From NCBI GenBank assembly GCA_028718125.1, contig JAQUMN010000014.1:1-64000 (forward strand): a DNA stretch of 64,000 nucleotides. Direction: 5' to 3'. The notes under the pieces are model-generated. The model made no database searches, had not been told where the DNA came from, and saw only the letters and a program-made list of their open reading frames with translations. Of this stretch, positions 17,202 through 27,243 are shown piece by piece (within the stretch, counting starts at the first letter, position 1; each line of letters opens with the position of its first letter). Made by a program: the position numbers and the translations under genes. Source of the DNA: Kiritimatiellia bacterium. Lineage in GTDB: Bacteria > Verrucomicrobiota > Kiritimatiellia > JAAZAB01.

Positions 17202-17555
17202 TTATAATTTCATTCCAGCGGCACGCGCCGCCTCGGCAATGGCTTTGACGCGCCCGTTGTAGGCATGCCCGCCCCGATCAAACACCACTGCGCTGATCCC
17301 CTTGGTTTTAGCGACCTCGGCGGCTTTGGTTCCCAGCCGCTGGGCGGCGGCGGAATTATTTTTACCAGCCATTTCCGGCAACAAAGTGGATACAGCCGCC
17401 AGCGTCACAGCGGCAGTGTCATCCACCAGTTGCACGTACATGTGTTTATTGCTCACGCTGACGCACATCCGTGGCCGACCGGCGGTCCCAATGACTTTCT
17501 TCCGCAGGCGTTGATGCCGCCGCTTCCTGTAATCCAACCTGGTTTTCAGCTTCAT
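17202..17555 (-). CDS. rplR: 50S ribosomal protein L18
   Basis: A 117-residue 5S rRNA-binding protein: MKLKTRLDYRKRRHQRLRKK, then GRPRMCVSVSNKHMYVQLVD and the C-terminal FDRGGHAYNGRVKAIAEAAR. The ATG at 17555 lies 4 bases after the rplF stop and has a weak GGTGGCG ribosome site, which suggests coupling to rplF. An upstream extension of the frame overlaps rplF and is rejected. Confidence 0.97.
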   Translation of the reverse strand: MKLKTRLDYRKRRHQRLRKKVIGTAGRPRMCVSVSNKHMYVQLVDDTAAVTLAAVSTLLPEMAGKNNSAAAQRLGTKAAEVAKTKGISAVVFDRGGHAYNGRVKAIAEAARAAGMKL

Positions 17556-17559
17556 AAAT

Positions 17560-18096
17560 TTACGCCACCGTCTTCCCGACTTTACGCTTGATATACTCAC
17601 CCTTGTATCTGATCCCTTTGCCTTTGTATGGTTCGGCGGGATAATACGATCGAATATGCGCGGTAAAATCACCCACGCCCTGTTTGTCCGGTCCGCTGAC
17701 CGCGATATTGACATTCTCGATGACCTTGATTTCGATGCCGGCGGGGACATTTAACTCTATGGGACGGGAATAACCCATCAATAAGACCAGTTTGCGGCCC
17801 TGCACAGTACCCTTAAACCCAACGCCTTGAATTTCAAGTTCCTTGGCAAAGCCCTTAACGACCCCCTCCACCATGTTGGCAATCAGGCGCCGATTCAATC
17901 CATGCAGGGGGCTTAAACCGGGGTCCGCAGTCTTGGGTTTGATCGCGACCAGCCCCGGTTCCATGCGGATTTCAAACGCCTCCGGAATTTCCCTGGTCAG
18001 CGTTCCTTTCGGTCCTTTCACGGACAGAATTTTACCGTTCAGATTGACATCCACTCCCGCAGGAATGGGAATCGGTTTTTGTCCTACTCTTGACAT
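17560..18096 (-). CDS. rplF: 50S ribosomal protein L6
   Basis: A 178-residue L6 near the sarcin-ricin loop. It starts MSRVGQKPIPIPAGVDVNLN, has the usual two L6 domains, and ends with the signature YYPAEPYKGKGIRYKGEYIK. The ATG at 18096 follows GAGGGGCG; the in-frame start at 18120 is less likely. Confidence 0.97.
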   Translation of the reverse strand: MSRVGQKPIPIPAGVDVNLNGKILSVKGPKGTLTREIPEAFEIRMEPGLVAIKPKTADPGLSPLHGLNRRLIANMVEGVVKGFAKELEIQGVGFKGTVQGRKLVLLMGYSRPIELNVPAGIEIKVIENVNIAVSGPDKQGVGDFTAHIRSYYPAEPYKGKGIRYKGEYIKRKVGKTVA

Positions 18097-18157
18097 CGCC
18101 CCTCGTCTCCTTCCACACAACGCTCAATCGGGTGTAACTGCCTTTTGTTCCAACAAC

Positions 18158-18556
18158 TTACCAGATCGTGCAGAGCCACTCGCCGCCGGTATTCTGCTGA
18201 CGCGCTTCACGGTCGGTCATCAGACCCCGGGAGGTGCTAACGATGGCCACGCCCGTACCGCTCTTGATCGGCTGCAGGGCATCGGCGCCTATATAGCGCC
18301 GCAGACCCGGCTTGCTGACGCGCCGCAGGCCGCGGATCACGCTCTCGTGGCCGGGCCCGAATTTAACGTAAAGGCGCAAGATCTTGTCGTGGCCGCCACC
18401 CTCTGCGGTGTAATCCTGGATAAAACCTTCGCGCTTGAGAATGCGGGCAATGCTGTCCTTCATGCGGGAATACGGCAATTCCACCGAGTCAGCCCGGGCC
18501 ATGGTCGCATTCCGCAGGCGGGTCAACATGTCGCCAATTGGATCTGTCTGATTCAT
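18158..18556 (-). CDS. rpsH: 30S ribosomal protein S8
   Basis: A 132-residue S8, the rRNA binder that also represses the spc operon in E. coli. It starts MNQTDPIGDMLTRLRNATMA and carries the C-terminal signature GTGVAIVSTSRGLMTDREAR. The ATG at 18556 is the family start; the frame extends upstream only across rpsN. Confidence 0.97.
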   Translation of the reverse strand: MNQTDPIGDMLTRLRNATMARADSVELPYSRMKDSIARILKREGFIQDYTAEGGGHDKILRLYVKFGPGHESVIRGLRRVSKPGLRRYIGADALQPIKSGTGVAIVSTSRGLMTDREARQQNTGGEWLCTIW

Positions 18557-18570
18557 AGTGATGCTGTCCC

Positions 18571-18756
18571 TTACCAGCTGGCCTTGACCACTCCCGGAAT
18601 CTGCCCTGTAGAGGCCAGTTCCCGGAAACAGATGCGGCACAATTGAAACTTCCGCATGTAAGCCCGCCGGCGGCCACACCGGCGGCAACGACAATAGCCC
18701 CGGCTACTGAATTTCGGCTTGCGACAGGACTTTACCATTAATGACAACTTCGCCAA
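18571..18756 (-). CDS. rpsN: 30S ribosomal protein S14, zinc type, TTG start
   Basis: A 61-residue S14 of the zinc-binding (type Z) form: CRCRRC and CRIC supply four Cys, followed by [18 protein letters not shown]. The first codon is TTG at 18756; alignment with family starts (MAKKS...) and a GGGAGG nine bases upstream support it over the internal ATG six codons later. It lies between rplE and rpsH as usual. Confidence 0.96.
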   Translation of the reverse strand: MAKLSLMVKSCRKPKFSSRGYCRCRRCGRRRAYMRKFQLCRICFRELASTGQIPGVVKASW

Positions 18757-18770
18757 GCGGAGACCCTCCC

Positions 18771-19325
18771 TTATTTCGCGTCTGATCCAACAGCGGCAAA
18801 CGGCATACCCATCAACTTGATAAAATCACGAGCTTCGTCGTCGGTCGCCGCTGTCGTCACAATCGTTATGTGCATGCCCTGAACCTTTTTTACATCGTCG
18901 GCCACTATTTCAGGGAACACCGTCTGCTCCCGCATGCCCAGCGTATAGTTGCCGCGCCCGTCGAATCCCTTTGGGGGAACGCCGCGGAAGTCCCGAAGAC
19001 GCGGGAGCACGGTGTTCACCAGCCGGTCAAAAAACTCATACATTCTCGCGCCACGCAGGGTCACCATGGCCCCTACGGGCATACCCTCGCGCAGCTTGAA
19101 GTTGGCGATGCTCTTGCGCGCCAGGCACAACACCGGCATCTGCCCCGTAATCGTGGCCAAGTCGCGCAACAAGGTTTTGACAACATCCTTTTCCACCGTA
19201 GAATTAATGCCCATGTTAACGACAATTTTAACCATGCGCGGCACTTGCATGACGTTGCGATAACCCCGCAGCTTTTTCATCGCCGGGACCACTTCCTGGA
19301 TATATTTATCTTTCAATCTGGCCAT
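18771..19325 (-). CDS. rplE: 50S ribosomal protein L5
   Basis: A 184-residue L5 that binds 5S rRNA and contacts P-site tRNA. Motifs include [40 protein letters not shown], and [20 protein letters not shown]. The ATG at 19325 ([12 protein letters not shown]) follows GGGTGATGATT; a GTG at 19334 overlapping the rplX stop is an alternative. Confidence 0.97.
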   Translation of the reverse strand: MARLKDKYIQEVVPAMKKLRGYRNVMQVPRMVKIVVNMGINSTVEKDVVKTLLRDLATITGQMPVLCLARKSIANFKLREGMPVGAMVTLRGARMYEFFDRLVNTVLPRLRDFRGVPPKGFDGRGNYTLGMREQTVFPEIVADDVKKVQGMHITIVTTAATDDEARDFIKLMGMPFAAVGSDAK

Positions 19326-19330
19326 AATCA

Positions 19331-19666
19331 TCACCCATCAAAGAGATGCCCGCACTGTTTACACTTGCGGGACACTTTGCCGTTTTCACCCCTCACGCGC
19401 GCCACGCGGACTCCATCCTTACAATGCGGACAGAACAGCATCAGATTGGATATCGCAATAGGTGCTTCCTTTTTGATGATGCCCCCCTTGGGATTGTCCT
19501 GCGATTTGCGCATGGTTTTATGGATATAATTCAGTCCCTCCACGACAGCTTTCGCCTTGCCGGGCATCACCTGGAGGACTTTGCCGGTCTTCTTGCCCCC
19601 GGCCTCGCGCCCCGCACAGGCAAGCACAATGTCGTTGCGTCGTATATGCATTTGGATCGTCGCCAT
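19331..19666 (-). CDS. rplX: 50S ribosomal protein L24 with C-terminal zinc ribbon
   Basis: A 111-residue L24, an early 50S assembly protein near the tunnel exit. The KOW domain is visible (IRRNDIVLACAGREAGGKKT, GKVLQVMPGKAKAVVEGLN). The C-terminus has CPHC and CKQC pairs, a zinc-ribbon form. The ATG at 19666 follows GGAGG by ten bases; the GTG six bases earlier overlaps the rplN stop. Confidence 0.97.
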   Translation of the reverse strand: MATIQMHIRRNDIVLACAGREAGGKKTGKVLQVMPGKAKAVVEGLNYIHKTMRKSQDNPKGGIIKKEAPIAISNLMLFCPHCKDGVRVARVRGENGKVSRKCKQCGHLFDG

Positions 19667-19668
19667 AC

Positions 19669-20034
19669 TCACAGGACCTCCGGCGCCAGCGAAATGATTT
19701 TGGCAAAATTCTTGTCGCGCAGTTCCCGCGCCACGGGCCCGGAAATACGGGTCCCCAGCGGATTCAGGCTGTCATCCACCAGCACGACGGCGTTGCTATC
19801 GAATCGCAGTAACGATCCATCCGCGCGACGGATCGGCTTGCGCGTGCGCACAATGACCGCCAGGCGCACTTCGCCCTTCTTCACCAACCCGCCCGGCTGA
19901 GCCTCGCGAATAGACACCTTGATGAGATCGCCAAGGTGACCGCAACGCTTGCGTTGGCCCAGAATGCGGAAGCACTTGGCCGTGCGCGCCCCGGTGTTGT
20001 CCGCCACATCCAAACATGTTTCTTCAATAATCAT
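19669..20034 (-). CDS. rplN: 50S ribosomal protein L14
   Basis: A 121-residue L14, one of the most conserved 50S proteins, forming a bridge to 16S rRNA and contacting L19. It starts [20 protein letters not shown] and carries the family region [20 protein letters not shown]. Length and start are standard. It lies 6 bases after rpsQ. Confidence 0.97.
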   Translation of the reverse strand: MIIEETCLDVADNTGARTAKCFRILGQRKRCGHLGDLIKVSIREAQPGGLVKKGEVRLAVIVRTRKPIRRADGSLLRFDSNAVVLVDDSLNPLGTRISGPVARELRDKNFAKIISLAPEVL

Positions 20035-20040
20035 AACTGC

Positions 20041-20328
20041 TTACACTTTATCAACGTGCTCCACGGGCGCCGCGCCCGGCTGCACTATGTCAATCAGGCG
20101 CCAGCGTTTCATCCGGCTCAACGGCCGCGTTTCCATGATTCGCACCTTGTCGCCCACTTTGGCCCGATTGGCCTCGTCATGGACGAAACAGGTGTTCGAC
20201 ATCCACATCTCCTTGCCATACAAGGGGTGGCGCACGCGCCGCTCCACCTTGACCACGATGGTCTTATCCATGGCATCACTGATGACGATGCCGTTCCGTT
20301 CTTTACGCTTTCCGCGTGTTGTTTCCAT
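20041..20328 (-). CDS. rpsQ: 30S ribosomal protein S17
   Basis: A 95-residue S17, an early 16S rRNA binder. Motifs include RNGIVISDAMDKTIVVKVER, VRHPLYGKEMW and GDKVRIMETRPLSRMKRWRL. The start overlaps the end of rpmC by 26 bases, which is unusual for this gene pair but in good agreement with the S17 family start. Confidence 0.96.
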   Translation of the reverse strand: METTRGKRKERNGIVISDAMDKTIVVKVERRVRHPLYGKEMWMSNTCFVHDEANRAKVGDKVRIMETRPLSRMKRWRLIDIVQPGAAPVEHVDKV

Positions 20329-20542
20329 TGCCGGCGTTTCCCGTTTCCTTCACGTTCGTTTTTTCTTTAATCAGTGTCCGCAGGCGGGCAATCTCGCGCC
20401 GGACCAGCCGCATCTGAAGCGGATTATCCAGCTTGCCCGTCGCCTTTACCTTCCGCAGGTCAAACGCTTCTTTGACACGATCCTGAAGCTTTTGATCCAG
20501 TTCGTCCTGCGCAAGTACTCTCAGTTCCTTGGCCTTGCTCAT
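20303..20542 (-). CDS. rpmC: 50S ribosomal protein L29
   Basis: A 79-residue L29: MSKAKELRVLAQDELDQKLQ and QMRLVRREIARLRTLIKEKT give the two-helix hairpin seen at the tunnel exit. The last 14 residues (NVKETGNAGNGNNTRKA region) form an extra polar tail, encoded mostly where the gene overlaps rpsQ. Confidence 0.95.
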   Translation of the reverse strand: MSKAKELRVLAQDELDQKLQDRVKEAFDLRKVKATGKLDNPLQMRLVRREIARLRTLIKEKTNVKETGNAGNGNNTRKA

Positions 20543-20554
20543 AACATCCGTTTC

Positions 20555-20968
20555 CTAAACAGCCCCCATATGGCGCGAGACAAAACGCGTCCGAACGGGC
20601 AATTTTGAAGCCGCCAGCCGCATGGCCTGCCGGGCAATACGATCGGTAACCCCGTCAATTTCAAACAACATCCGGCCGTTTTTCACCACGGCCACCCAGA
20701 ATTCAGGCACGCCCTTGCCCTTGCCCATGCGGGTTTCCAGCGCCTTCTTGCTGACCGGCTTGTCCGGAAAAACCCGCACCCAGACTTTGCCCTTGCGCTT
20801 GAGGTGCCGGTTTATGGACACCCGACAGGCCTCAATCTGAATGGCTTTAACCCAGCCGCGATCCAGCGCCTGCAAACCGTACTCGCCGAAGGCCAGCGTA
20901 TCGCCCGCGGTCGCGTTGCCCTTCATGCTCCCGCGCTGGACTTTGCGGAACTTAACTCGCTTAGGCAT
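20555..20968 (-). CDS. rplP: 50S ribosomal protein L16
   Basis: A 137-residue L16, which helps shape the A-site tRNA pocket. It starts [20 protein letters not shown] and includes [20 protein letters not shown] and [20 protein letters not shown] (the conserved Arg of this loop is the hydroxylation site in E. coli). The start overlaps the rpsC end by 8 bases. Confidence 0.97.
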   Translation of the reverse strand: MPKRVKFRKVQRGSMKGNATAGDTLAFGEYGLQALDRGWVKAIQIEACRVSINRHLKRKGKVWVRVFPDKPVSKKALETRMGKGKGVPEFWVAVVKNGRMLFEIDGVTDRIARQAMRLAASKLPVRTRFVSRHMGAV

Positions 20969-21629
20969 TTCCGGCACGTTGCACCCCCGCTTTCACATCT
21001 GGCTTCTCTTCCGGTTTTAAACAAATCCAGACCTTGATGCCTACCTTGCCAGCCACGGTATGTGCATCGACGGCGCCATAATCAATATTGGCCCGCAACG
21101 TATGCAGGGGCACCGAACCCTCTTTATAAGTCTCCCGGCGCGCCAGTTCCGCGCCACCCAGGCGGCCGGAGATTTGCACCTTAATTCCCAGGGCCTTCAT
21201 GTCCATGGTCGTCTTGATGGCTTTTTTCATCGCCCGCCGGAAGGACACGCGCCGTTCAAGTTGGACGGCTATATTCTCGGCCACCAACTGGGCGTTGAGA
21301 TCGGCATTCCTGATTTCCTTGATCTCCAGATAAACTTCTTTGCCCGTTATCTTGGCCAGCTCTTCGCGGAGCTTCTCGACATCCTGTCCTTTATGACCGA
21401 TGACGATTCCGGGCCGAGCAGTGAAAATCGTCGCGCGCACCCGATTGGCGTACCGCTCAATAATGACTTCGGGGACGGCGGCGCCCGCCAGCCGCTTCAT
21501 GATCAGCTCACGGATTTTCAGGTCTTCGTGGAAAAAGTCGCCGTATTGGCGCCTTTCCGCATACCAGCGCGACCGCCAGTTTTTATTGACGGCCACCCGA
21601 AACCCGATTGGATTGATCTTTTGTCCCAA
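20961..21629 (-). CDS. rpsC: 30S ribosomal protein S3, TTG start
   Basis: A 222-residue S3 at the mRNA entry site, with helicase function. The KH domain motif [20 protein letters not shown] is visible at about residues 61-80, and the C-domain contains GLGG-like [20 protein letters not shown]. Family starts are MGQKVNPIGFR; here that is (TTG)[10 protein letters not shown] at 21629, with AAAGGAGC seven bases upstream. No ATG fits, so TTG is the start. Confidence 0.96.
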   Translation of the reverse strand: MGQKINPIGFRVAVNKNWRSRWYAERRQYGDFFHEDLKIRELIMKRLAGAAVPEVIIERYANRVRATIFTARPGIVIGHKGQDVEKLREELAKITGKEVYLEIKEIRNADLNAQLVAENIAVQLERRVSFRRAMKKAIKTTMDMKALGIKVQISGRLGGAELARRETYKEGSVPLHTLRANIDYGAVDAHTVAGKVGIKVWICLKPEEKPDVKAGVQRAGNA

Positions 21630-21702
21630 GACCGCGCTCCTTTCCTCGACTGACTCTGCCCGGCCAACGCTCACCATCCAAGGCGTTGATGCCGGCAATT
21701 TT

Positions 21703-22035
21703 TCACTCGTTCGCTAAAATTATCCGGATATGGCTGGTGCGCTTGGTAACCGGCCGCGCCATGCCCCGCGACCGTGACCAATGCCGCCGCATCATCGGCC
21801 CCTGCTCCACAATGACCCGTTCCACCCGAAATTCTTCGGCCGATTGCTTGGCGTTGTTTTCCGCATTGGCAATGGCAGCTTTCAATACTTTGCCGATCAA
21901 AAATGCCGCCTTTTGACGGCTGAATGCCGTCGCCTGCAAGGCGTCGGGCACCGGCATGCCGGTCAACAGACGGGCCAGGGGCCGAGCCTTAGTCGGCGAA
22001 ATCCGCGCGAATCGGTTTGATGCCTCAATTTTCAT
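21703..22035 (-). CDS. rplV: 50S ribosomal protein L22
   Basis: A 110-residue L22 whose loop lines the exit tunnel. It starts MKIEASNRFARISPTKARPL and has the loop region RVERVIVEQGPMMRRHWSRS followed by TSHIRIIL. Start and length are standard. Confidence 0.97.
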   Translation of the reverse strand: MKIEASNRFARISPTKARPLARLLTGMPVPDALQATAFSRQKAAFLIGKVLKAAIANAENNAKQSAEEFRVERVIVEQGPMMRRHWSRSRGMARPVTKRTSHIRIILANE

Positions 22036-22079
22036 AACACTGATAAATTAGGCGGTTAAGACCGCTAATCCGTTATTGT

Positions 22080-22364
22080 TTAGGTTTTTTCCGCTGTTTT
22101 ATCCGTATGCACACCGTGCTTCTTGAATATCCGCGTCGGAGAAAATTCGCCCAGCCGGTGGCCGACCATATTTTCGGTCACGTATACGGACACATGCATC
22201 TTGCCATTATGCACCGCAAAGGTATGACCCACAAACTCGGGGGCAATCATAGACCGCCGCGACCATGTGCGAATGGGCCGTTTTTCGCCTGACTTGTTCA
22301 GACGTTCCACCTTTTCCATCAGACCCACATCAATATACGGACCTTTTTTAAGCGATCGTGCCAT
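22080..22364 (-). CDS. rpsS: 30S ribosomal protein S19
   Basis: A 94-residue S19 of the 30S head. It starts [20 protein letters not shown] and has [20 protein letters not shown] and the C-terminal [16 protein letters not shown]. Three bases separate it from rplB. Confidence 0.97.
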   Translation of the reverse strand: MARSLKKGPYIDVGLMEKVERLNKSGEKRPIRTWSRRSMIAPEFVGHTFAVHNGKMHVSVYVTENMVGHRLGEFSPTRIFKKHGVHTDKTAEKT

Positions 22365-22367
22365 GGA

Positions 22368-23189
22368 TTACTTTCTCCGTGAGATGATGAACCGCTCCGA
22401 CTTGCCGTGCGGATGCCGCGTTTTCATGCCCTTGGCATACTGGCCCCACGGCGAACGCGGATGGCCACCCGTGGACTTCCCTTCGCCGCCGCCCATAGGA
22501 TGATCAACCGGATTCATGGCGCGCCCGCGCACGGTCGGCCTAATGCCCAGCCACCGGGAGTGTCCGGCTTTGCCATAACTGAAGCTCGCATGGTCAAGAT
22601 TGCCCACCTGGCCGATGGTGGCCCGGCATTTCACATTGATCCGGCGCACCTCGCCGGAGGGCAGCCTGACATTCGCATACTCGCCCTCGCGGGACATTAA
22701 CGTCGCCGCCAGACCCGCGCCCCGCACAAGTTGGCCACCCCGCCCCGGCTGCAACTCGATGTTGTGAACCTGCATGCCGAGCGGAATGCGCGCCAAGGGC
22801 AACATGTTGCCGACCGAAGGCTCCGCGTCCGGCCCAGCCACCAGCGTGGTGCCCACGACGAGTCCCACCGGCGCCAGGATATAACGCCTCTCGCCGTCAA
22901 CGTATTGTAACAGAGCAATACGCGCGGACCGATTGGGATCGTATTCAATGGCCGCGACCTTGGCAGAAATATTGAGCTTGTCCCGCTTGAAATCAATACA
23001 GCGGAATAGCCTGCTCTGGCCACCTCCGCGGTGCCGCACCGTGATGCGGCCAGCCGAGTTGCGGCCCGCCGCGGCTTTGAACCCCTTCACCAGCGAACGC
23101 TCCGGCTTGGCACGCGTAATTTCCTCGAACGTCGACACACTCGCGCCCCGGTGGCTCGGCGTGGTTGGTTTATAGGTGTGTATGGGCAT
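22368..23189 (-). CDS. rplB: 50S ribosomal protein L2
   Basis: A 273-residue L2 near the peptidyl-transferase centre. Signatures include [40 protein letters not shown], and the C-terminal [20 protein letters not shown], which contains the conserved His near the catalytic centre. Confidence 0.98.
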   Translation of the reverse strand: MPIHTYKPTTPSHRGASVSTFEEITRAKPERSLVKGFKAAAGRNSAGRITVRHRGGGQSRLFRCIDFKRDKLNISAKVAAIEYDPNRSARIALLQYVDGERRYILAPVGLVVGTTLVAGPDAEPSVGNMLPLARIPLGMQVHNIELQPGRGGQLVRGAGLAATLMSREGEYANVRLPSGEVRRINVKCRATIGQVGNLDHASFSYGKAGHSRWLGIRPTVRGRAMNPVDHPMGGGEGKSTGGHPRSPWGQYAKGMKTRHPHGKSERFIISRRK

Positions 23190-23200
23190 ACTTATATCTC

Positions 23201-23485
23201 TTACACGATTTCGATTTTATCCCCGGCCTTAAGGGTGACCATCGCCCGTTTTTGAGACGAGGTCCGCCCATAGCCCGCCGTACGCTCGCGTTTGAGCTTG
23301 CCTTTGCGGCGCATGGTATTCACTTTCACCACGTGCACCTTAAATAACTGCTCGACGGCTTGCTTGATCTCCAGCTTGTTGGCCAAGGGATCCACCTTGA
23401 AGCAGTAGCGATTGGCTTTCTCCATCTCCCTCGAAATTTTTTCCGACAGGATCAGCGTTTTAACAATGGTATAAGAAGATTTCAT
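23201..23485 (-). CDS. rplW: 50S ribosomal protein L23
   Basis: A 94-residue L23, the docking protein at the tunnel exit for trigger factor and SRP. It shows [20 protein letters not shown], the [20 protein letters not shown] strand-helix-strand, and a basic loop ([18 protein letters not shown]). Length is standard. Confidence 0.97.
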   Translation of the reverse strand: MKSSYTIVKTLILSEKISREMEKANRYCFKVDPLANKLEIKQAVEQLFKVHVVKVNTMRRKGKLKRERTAGYGRTSSQKRAMVTLKAGDKIEIV

Positions 23486-23489
23486 GTTC

Positions 23490-24131
23490 TCAGGCTCCTG
23501 CCTTCGCCGGCTTCAACCGGTTCTCCAGCACCACCATGGCCGCTTTCGTGGCCACCAGCATGGGATACCGGAACAATTGATAGGCATGCACATCCCTGGC
23601 CATCGCCACCTCAACCTGGCTCAGATTCCGCGCGGCCAGCCGCACCTTCTGATCGGTTTTTTCCAAGATTATCAGCACGTGGCCACTAATATTTTGCGCC
23701 TTCAAGATCGCCAGCAGGGTCTTTGTCTTCGCATCGGCCATTGTCAGCTCGTCCATCACGCGCACGGCTTTACCGGCCACCTTTTCGCTCAACGCCCGAC
23801 GGAACGCCAGCTGCGCCACTTTCCGGTTAACGCCCTTCCGGTAACTGCGCGGTTTGGGCCCAAACACAACTCCACCACCCCGCCATATCGGGGATTGCCG
23901 GTATCCCGCCCGCGCCCGACCTAAGCCCTTCTGGGCCCAAGGCTTACGGTTGCTCCCGGCGACCTCGCCCTTGGTCAACGTCGAGGCCGTACCCGCGCGC
24001 AATCCGGCACGATGCGCCACAATTACATCCTTCAGAGCCTGCTGGCCGCGGCGAAGGACAAGCAAGTCATCGGCAATATCCATTTCGCCTAACGATGCGC
24101 CGGTGCTGTTGGTTATCGGTATGCGACTCAT
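23490..24131 (-). CDS. rplD: 50S ribosomal protein L4
   Basis: A 213-residue L4 with a tunnel loop at about 45-95 (RAGTASTLTKGEVAGSNRKP, then GRARAGYRQSPIWRGGGVVF). In E. coli L4 also represses the S10 operon. Its ATG overlaps the rplC stop in ATGA. Confidence 0.97.
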   Translation of the reverse strand: MSRIPITNSTGASLGEMDIADDLLVLRRGQQALKDVIVAHRAGLRAGTASTLTKGEVAGSNRKPWAQKGLGRARAGYRQSPIWRGGGVVFGPKPRSYRKGVNRKVAQLAFRRALSEKVAGKAVRVMDELTMADAKTKTLLAILKAQNISGHVLIILEKTDQKVRLAARNLSQVEVAMARDVHAYQLFRYPMLVATKAAMVVLENRLKPAKAGA

Positions 24132-24766
24132 TTAGTCTGACCCCGCTTCAACGATTTTTTTACAATCACCACCGTGCCCGCGTGACCGGGCACCGATCCA
24201 CGCACCAGAAGCACATGCTCTTCCGGACGGACCTTTACCACTTGTAAATTCTGTTGGGTCACGCGCTCCATGCCCAGATGGCCCGGCATGCGCTTGTTCT
24301 TATGTATGCGACCCGGTAATTCGCGACAGCCAACGGATCCCACGCGCCGCTTGGAGTGGCCGCCATGGGTAATGGGACCGCCGCTCATGTGATAGCGGCG
24401 CACCACGCCCGCAAACCCTTTGCCCTTCGAAACACCCACAACGTCCACAAAAGGCACACCTTCAAACAGTTTCACGGTCACCACGTCCCCGGGTTTAAAT
24501 TCATCACCGGTTTCCAAGGCTAACTCGCACCGATGCTGCAACGGCTTGACGTTGAGTTTCTTGCAGGCGCCCAAGGCCGCCTTAGTCAAATGTTTCTCCG
24601 CGGTCTCGCCGAAGCCCAGCTGAACAGCATCGTAGCCTTCGCGATCCTTGGTCTTGCGCTGCAGAACCGTGCAGGGACCGCACTCAATGGCCGTCACCGG
24701 GACTTGATGACCCTGATCATTGAAAATCCGGGTCATTCCTATTTTTTTGCCCAATAATCCTTGCAT
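24128..24766 (-). CDS. rplC: 50S ribosomal protein L3
   Basis: A 212-residue L3, an early assembler whose loop approaches the peptidyl-transferase centre. It starts MQGLLGKKIGMTRIFNDQGH and has GVSKGKGFAGVVRRYHMSGG and GSVGCRELPGRIHKNKRMPG; the conserved Gln of this loop in E. coli (Q150, methylated) is replaced by Glu or Arg here depending on alignment. The ribosome site is weak, and coupling with rpsJ 7 bases upstream is likely. Confidence 0.97.
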   Translation of the reverse strand: MQGLLGKKIGMTRIFNDQGHQVPVTAIECGPCTVLQRKTKDREGYDAVQLGFGETAEKHLTKAALGACKKLNVKPLQHRCELALETGDEFKPGDVVTVKLFEGVPFVDVVGVSKGKGFAGVVRRYHMSGGPITHGGHSKRRVGSVGCRELPGRIHKNKRMPGHLGMERVTQQNLQVVKVRPEEHVLLVRGSVPGHAGTVVIVKKSLKRGQTK

Positions 24767-24773
24767 AGCAAAC

Positions 24774-25082
24774 TCAGAGTTTAATCGAAATATCCACGCC
24801 CGCCGGCAGGTTGAGTTTCTTAAGCTCATCCACTGTTTTAGCGGTTGGACCGATAATGTCCAGCAGGCGCTTATGGGTCCTGATTTCAAACTGTTCCATG
24901 GACTTCTTGTCCGCGTGCGGGCTGCGATTAACGCTGAATCTTTCGATCCGCGTTGGCAGCGGGATCGGGCCCGATATGCGGGCTCCGGTCCGCTTGGCGG
25001 TCTCCACGATGTCGCCCGCCGACTGATCCAAAGCCCGAAAGTCATAGGACTTCAGGCGTATACGTATGCGTTGCTCTTCCAT
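24774..25082 (-). CDS. rpsJ: 30S ribosomal protein S10 (NusE)
   Basis: A 102-residue S10, also the transcription antitermination factor NusE that pairs with NusB and NusG. It starts [20 protein letters not shown] and carries [20 protein letters not shown]. It follows fusA after only 7 bases, so the S10 operon has no room for a separate leader or promoter here. Confidence 0.97.
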   Translation of the reverse strand: MEEQRIRIRLKSYDFRALDQSAGDIVETAKRTGARISGPIPLPTRIERFSVNRSPHADKKSMEQFEIRTHKRLLDIIGPTAKTVDELKKLNLPAGVDISIKL

Positions 25083-25089
25083 ACCACCT

Positions 25090-27225
25090 TTAGCGACTCA
25101 GTATGCGTTTCTGTATTTGTTCCGACACTATTTCAAACATGAGCGGCTCCATCGTATAACTGGCCCTCCCGCGGGTCAGCGATCGGACGGCCGTTGCGTA
25201 ACCAAATAGTTCCGCCAGGGGCACATCGGCGCGGATGATCTGCGCGGTGGGCTGGCTCACCAAACCCTTGATTTTGCCGCGCCGCGCGTTGAGATCCCCA
25301 AGCACATCCCCCATGGTTTCAGAAGGCGTCACGATCTCCAGGGCCATAATCGGCTCCAACAGCACGGGCCCTGCTTCTTTCAGCGCTTCCCGGAAGGCCA
25401 TTACCGCTGCTGTGCGGAAGGCGACCGCCGTCGAATCTTGCGCGTCGAATGAAGCGGCTATAACGCAAACGGTGACATCCACGATCGGAAAATGGCCAAG
25501 CAGGCCTGTCGCCAAGGCATCCTGAATGCCCGCCGATACGTCTGCCCGGAATTCACGCGGAAGATTCTCCTCTGAAACCTGGATATCAATCGTGTTGCCG
25601 GATTTGCGGGGCGCGGGCGCCACTGTCAGCGTGATGCCGCCAAACTGCCGGCACCCGCCAATTTCACGGTCGAAACAATGCGACGCGGCGCCTTCGACAG
25701 TCACGGTTTCACGGTAGGCAACCGTCGGTTCACCGGCATTGGCCTTGACTTTGTATTCGCGCCACAAACGATCCTTGATGATTTCAAGGTGCAGCTCCCC
25801 CATCCCATTGACCAGCGTCTGTCCGGTGTCGGGATGGGTAGTCACCTTGAATGTCGGATCCTCTTCGCTCAGGGCGGTCAGGGACTTAATCAAATCTTCA
25901 CGGTCGGCCTGCGTCTTGGGCTCGATGGCCATGGACACCACCGGCTCAGGGAAACGAATGCGTTCCAACACGATCGGTTTATTTTCAGAGCAAATCGTGT
26001 CGCCGGTGGAAATATCCTTCACGCCGGCCAGGGCGCCGATTTCACCCGCGAACAAACACTCGACGTCCTCGTGCTGATCGGCGTGCAACTGCACAAGGCG
26101 CATGACGCGTTCGCGCTGACGGGTGCGCGGATTATACACGTTCTGGCCCTTTTTCAGACACCCGGCATACATGCGCACAAAAATCATCTTGCCCATATAG
26201 GGATTGTTCACAATCTTGAACGCCAAGGCGGCGAGGGGTTCGAAATCGCTGGCCGAACGGGAGAGGACTTCCTCGGTTTTGGGATGAAAGCCCTGAACCG
26301 GGGGAATATCGAGCGGGGACGGCAGGTAATCCACCACCGCGTCAATGACCGGCTGGATGCCTTTGTTGCGCAGAGCCGTGCCGCAGAGTACGGGCACCAG
26401 CTTGCGGCTGATGGTCGCACGGCGCAGGCCGGCCTTCAACAGAGCTGAAGGCACTTCCGGATTTTCGAGGTAGGCGGCCAGCACGGCTTCGTCCGCTTCG
26501 GCTACTTTTTCCATCAGCTCAGCGCGGGCACGCTCGGCCGCCACGGCCAAATCCGCAGGTATCGCTTCCGTGCGGATTACCAAACCCAGGTCGATATCTT
26601 CAAAAACCAGCGCCTTCATGCTGATTAAGTCAATAACACCCTTGAATTTGTTTTCGGCGCCCAAAGGCAACTGAATGGCCACTGCATTCGGCGTCAGCCG
26701 CTCGCAAATTTCGGCGAGCACCCGGTTAAAATCGGCGCCGACACGGTCCATCTTGTTGATAAATACCACGCGGGGCACCCCATAGCGATCTGCCTGGCGC
26801 CAAACCGTTTCCGACTGCGGCTGTACGCCGCCAACGGCGCAGAACACGCCTACCGCGCCGTCCAGCACGCGCAGAGAACGTTCCACCTCGGCGGTGAAAT
26901 CCACGTGGCCGGGAGTATCAATGACATTGACCTGGCACTCGCGCCAGAAACAAACCGTGGCCGCGCTGGTAATTGTAATGCCGCGCTCCTGTTCCTGGAT
27001 CATCCAGTCCATCGTGGCGGTGCCTTCATGGACTTCGCCCATTTTATGAAGGCGGCCGGTGTAGAACAGGATGCGCTCAGTCAGCGTCGTCTTGCCGGCA
27101 TCAATATGAGCCATGATGCCGAAATTACGAACTGATGCCATGGGACGCCGCCTCCCGGCAGCTTCCCGCGCCGAGGCGTCATCCGCAACCGCATCATGTT
27201 TCTGATGTTTCAAAACCGTCACCAT
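25090..27225 (-). CDS. fusA: Elongation factor G
   Basis: A 711-residue translocation GTPase. G motifs include AHIDAGKTT (P-loop, about residues 39-47), the switch region [23 protein letters not shown] and NKMD, followed by the usual domains II-V. The ATG at 27225 (after GGCGGGAATATC) gives about 28 residues before the family start [19 protein letters not shown] at 27141, which itself has GGGAGG nine bases upstream. Either start is possible; the shorter protein has the usual EF-G length. Confidence 0.97.
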   Translation of the reverse strand: MVTVLKHQKHDAVADDASAREAAGRRRPMASVRNFGIMAHIDAGKTTLTERILFYTGRLHKMGEVHEGTATMDWMIQEQERGITITSAATVCFWRECQVNVIDTPGHVDFTAEVERSLRVLDGAVGVFCAVGGVQPQSETVWRQADRYGVPRVVFINKMDRVGADFNRVLAEICERLTPNAVAIQLPLGAENKFKGVIDLISMKALVFEDIDLGLVIRTEAIPADLAVAAERARAELMEKVAEADEAVLAAYLENPEVPSALLKAGLRRATISRKLVPVLCGTALRNKGIQPVIDAVVDYLPSPLDIPPVQGFHPKTEEVLSRSASDFEPLAALAFKIVNNPYMGKMIFVRMYAGCLKKGQNVYNPRTRQRERVMRLVQLHADQHEDVECLFAGEIGALAGVKDISTGDTICSENKPIVLERIRFPEPVVSMAIEPKTQADREDLIKSLTALSEEDPTFKVTTHPDTGQTLVNGMGELHLEIIKDRLWREYKVKANAGEPTVAYRETVTVEGAASHCFDREIGGCRQFGGITLTVAPAPRKSGNTIDIQVSEENLPREFRADVSAGIQDALATGLLGHFPIVDVTVCVIAASFDAQDSTAVAFRTAAVMAFREALKEAGPVLLEPIMALEIVTPSETMGDVLGDLNARRGKIKGLVSQPTAQIIRADVPLAELFGYATAVRSLTRGRASYTMEPLMFEIVSEQIQKRILSR

Positions 27226-27243
27226 GATATTCCCGCCACCCCG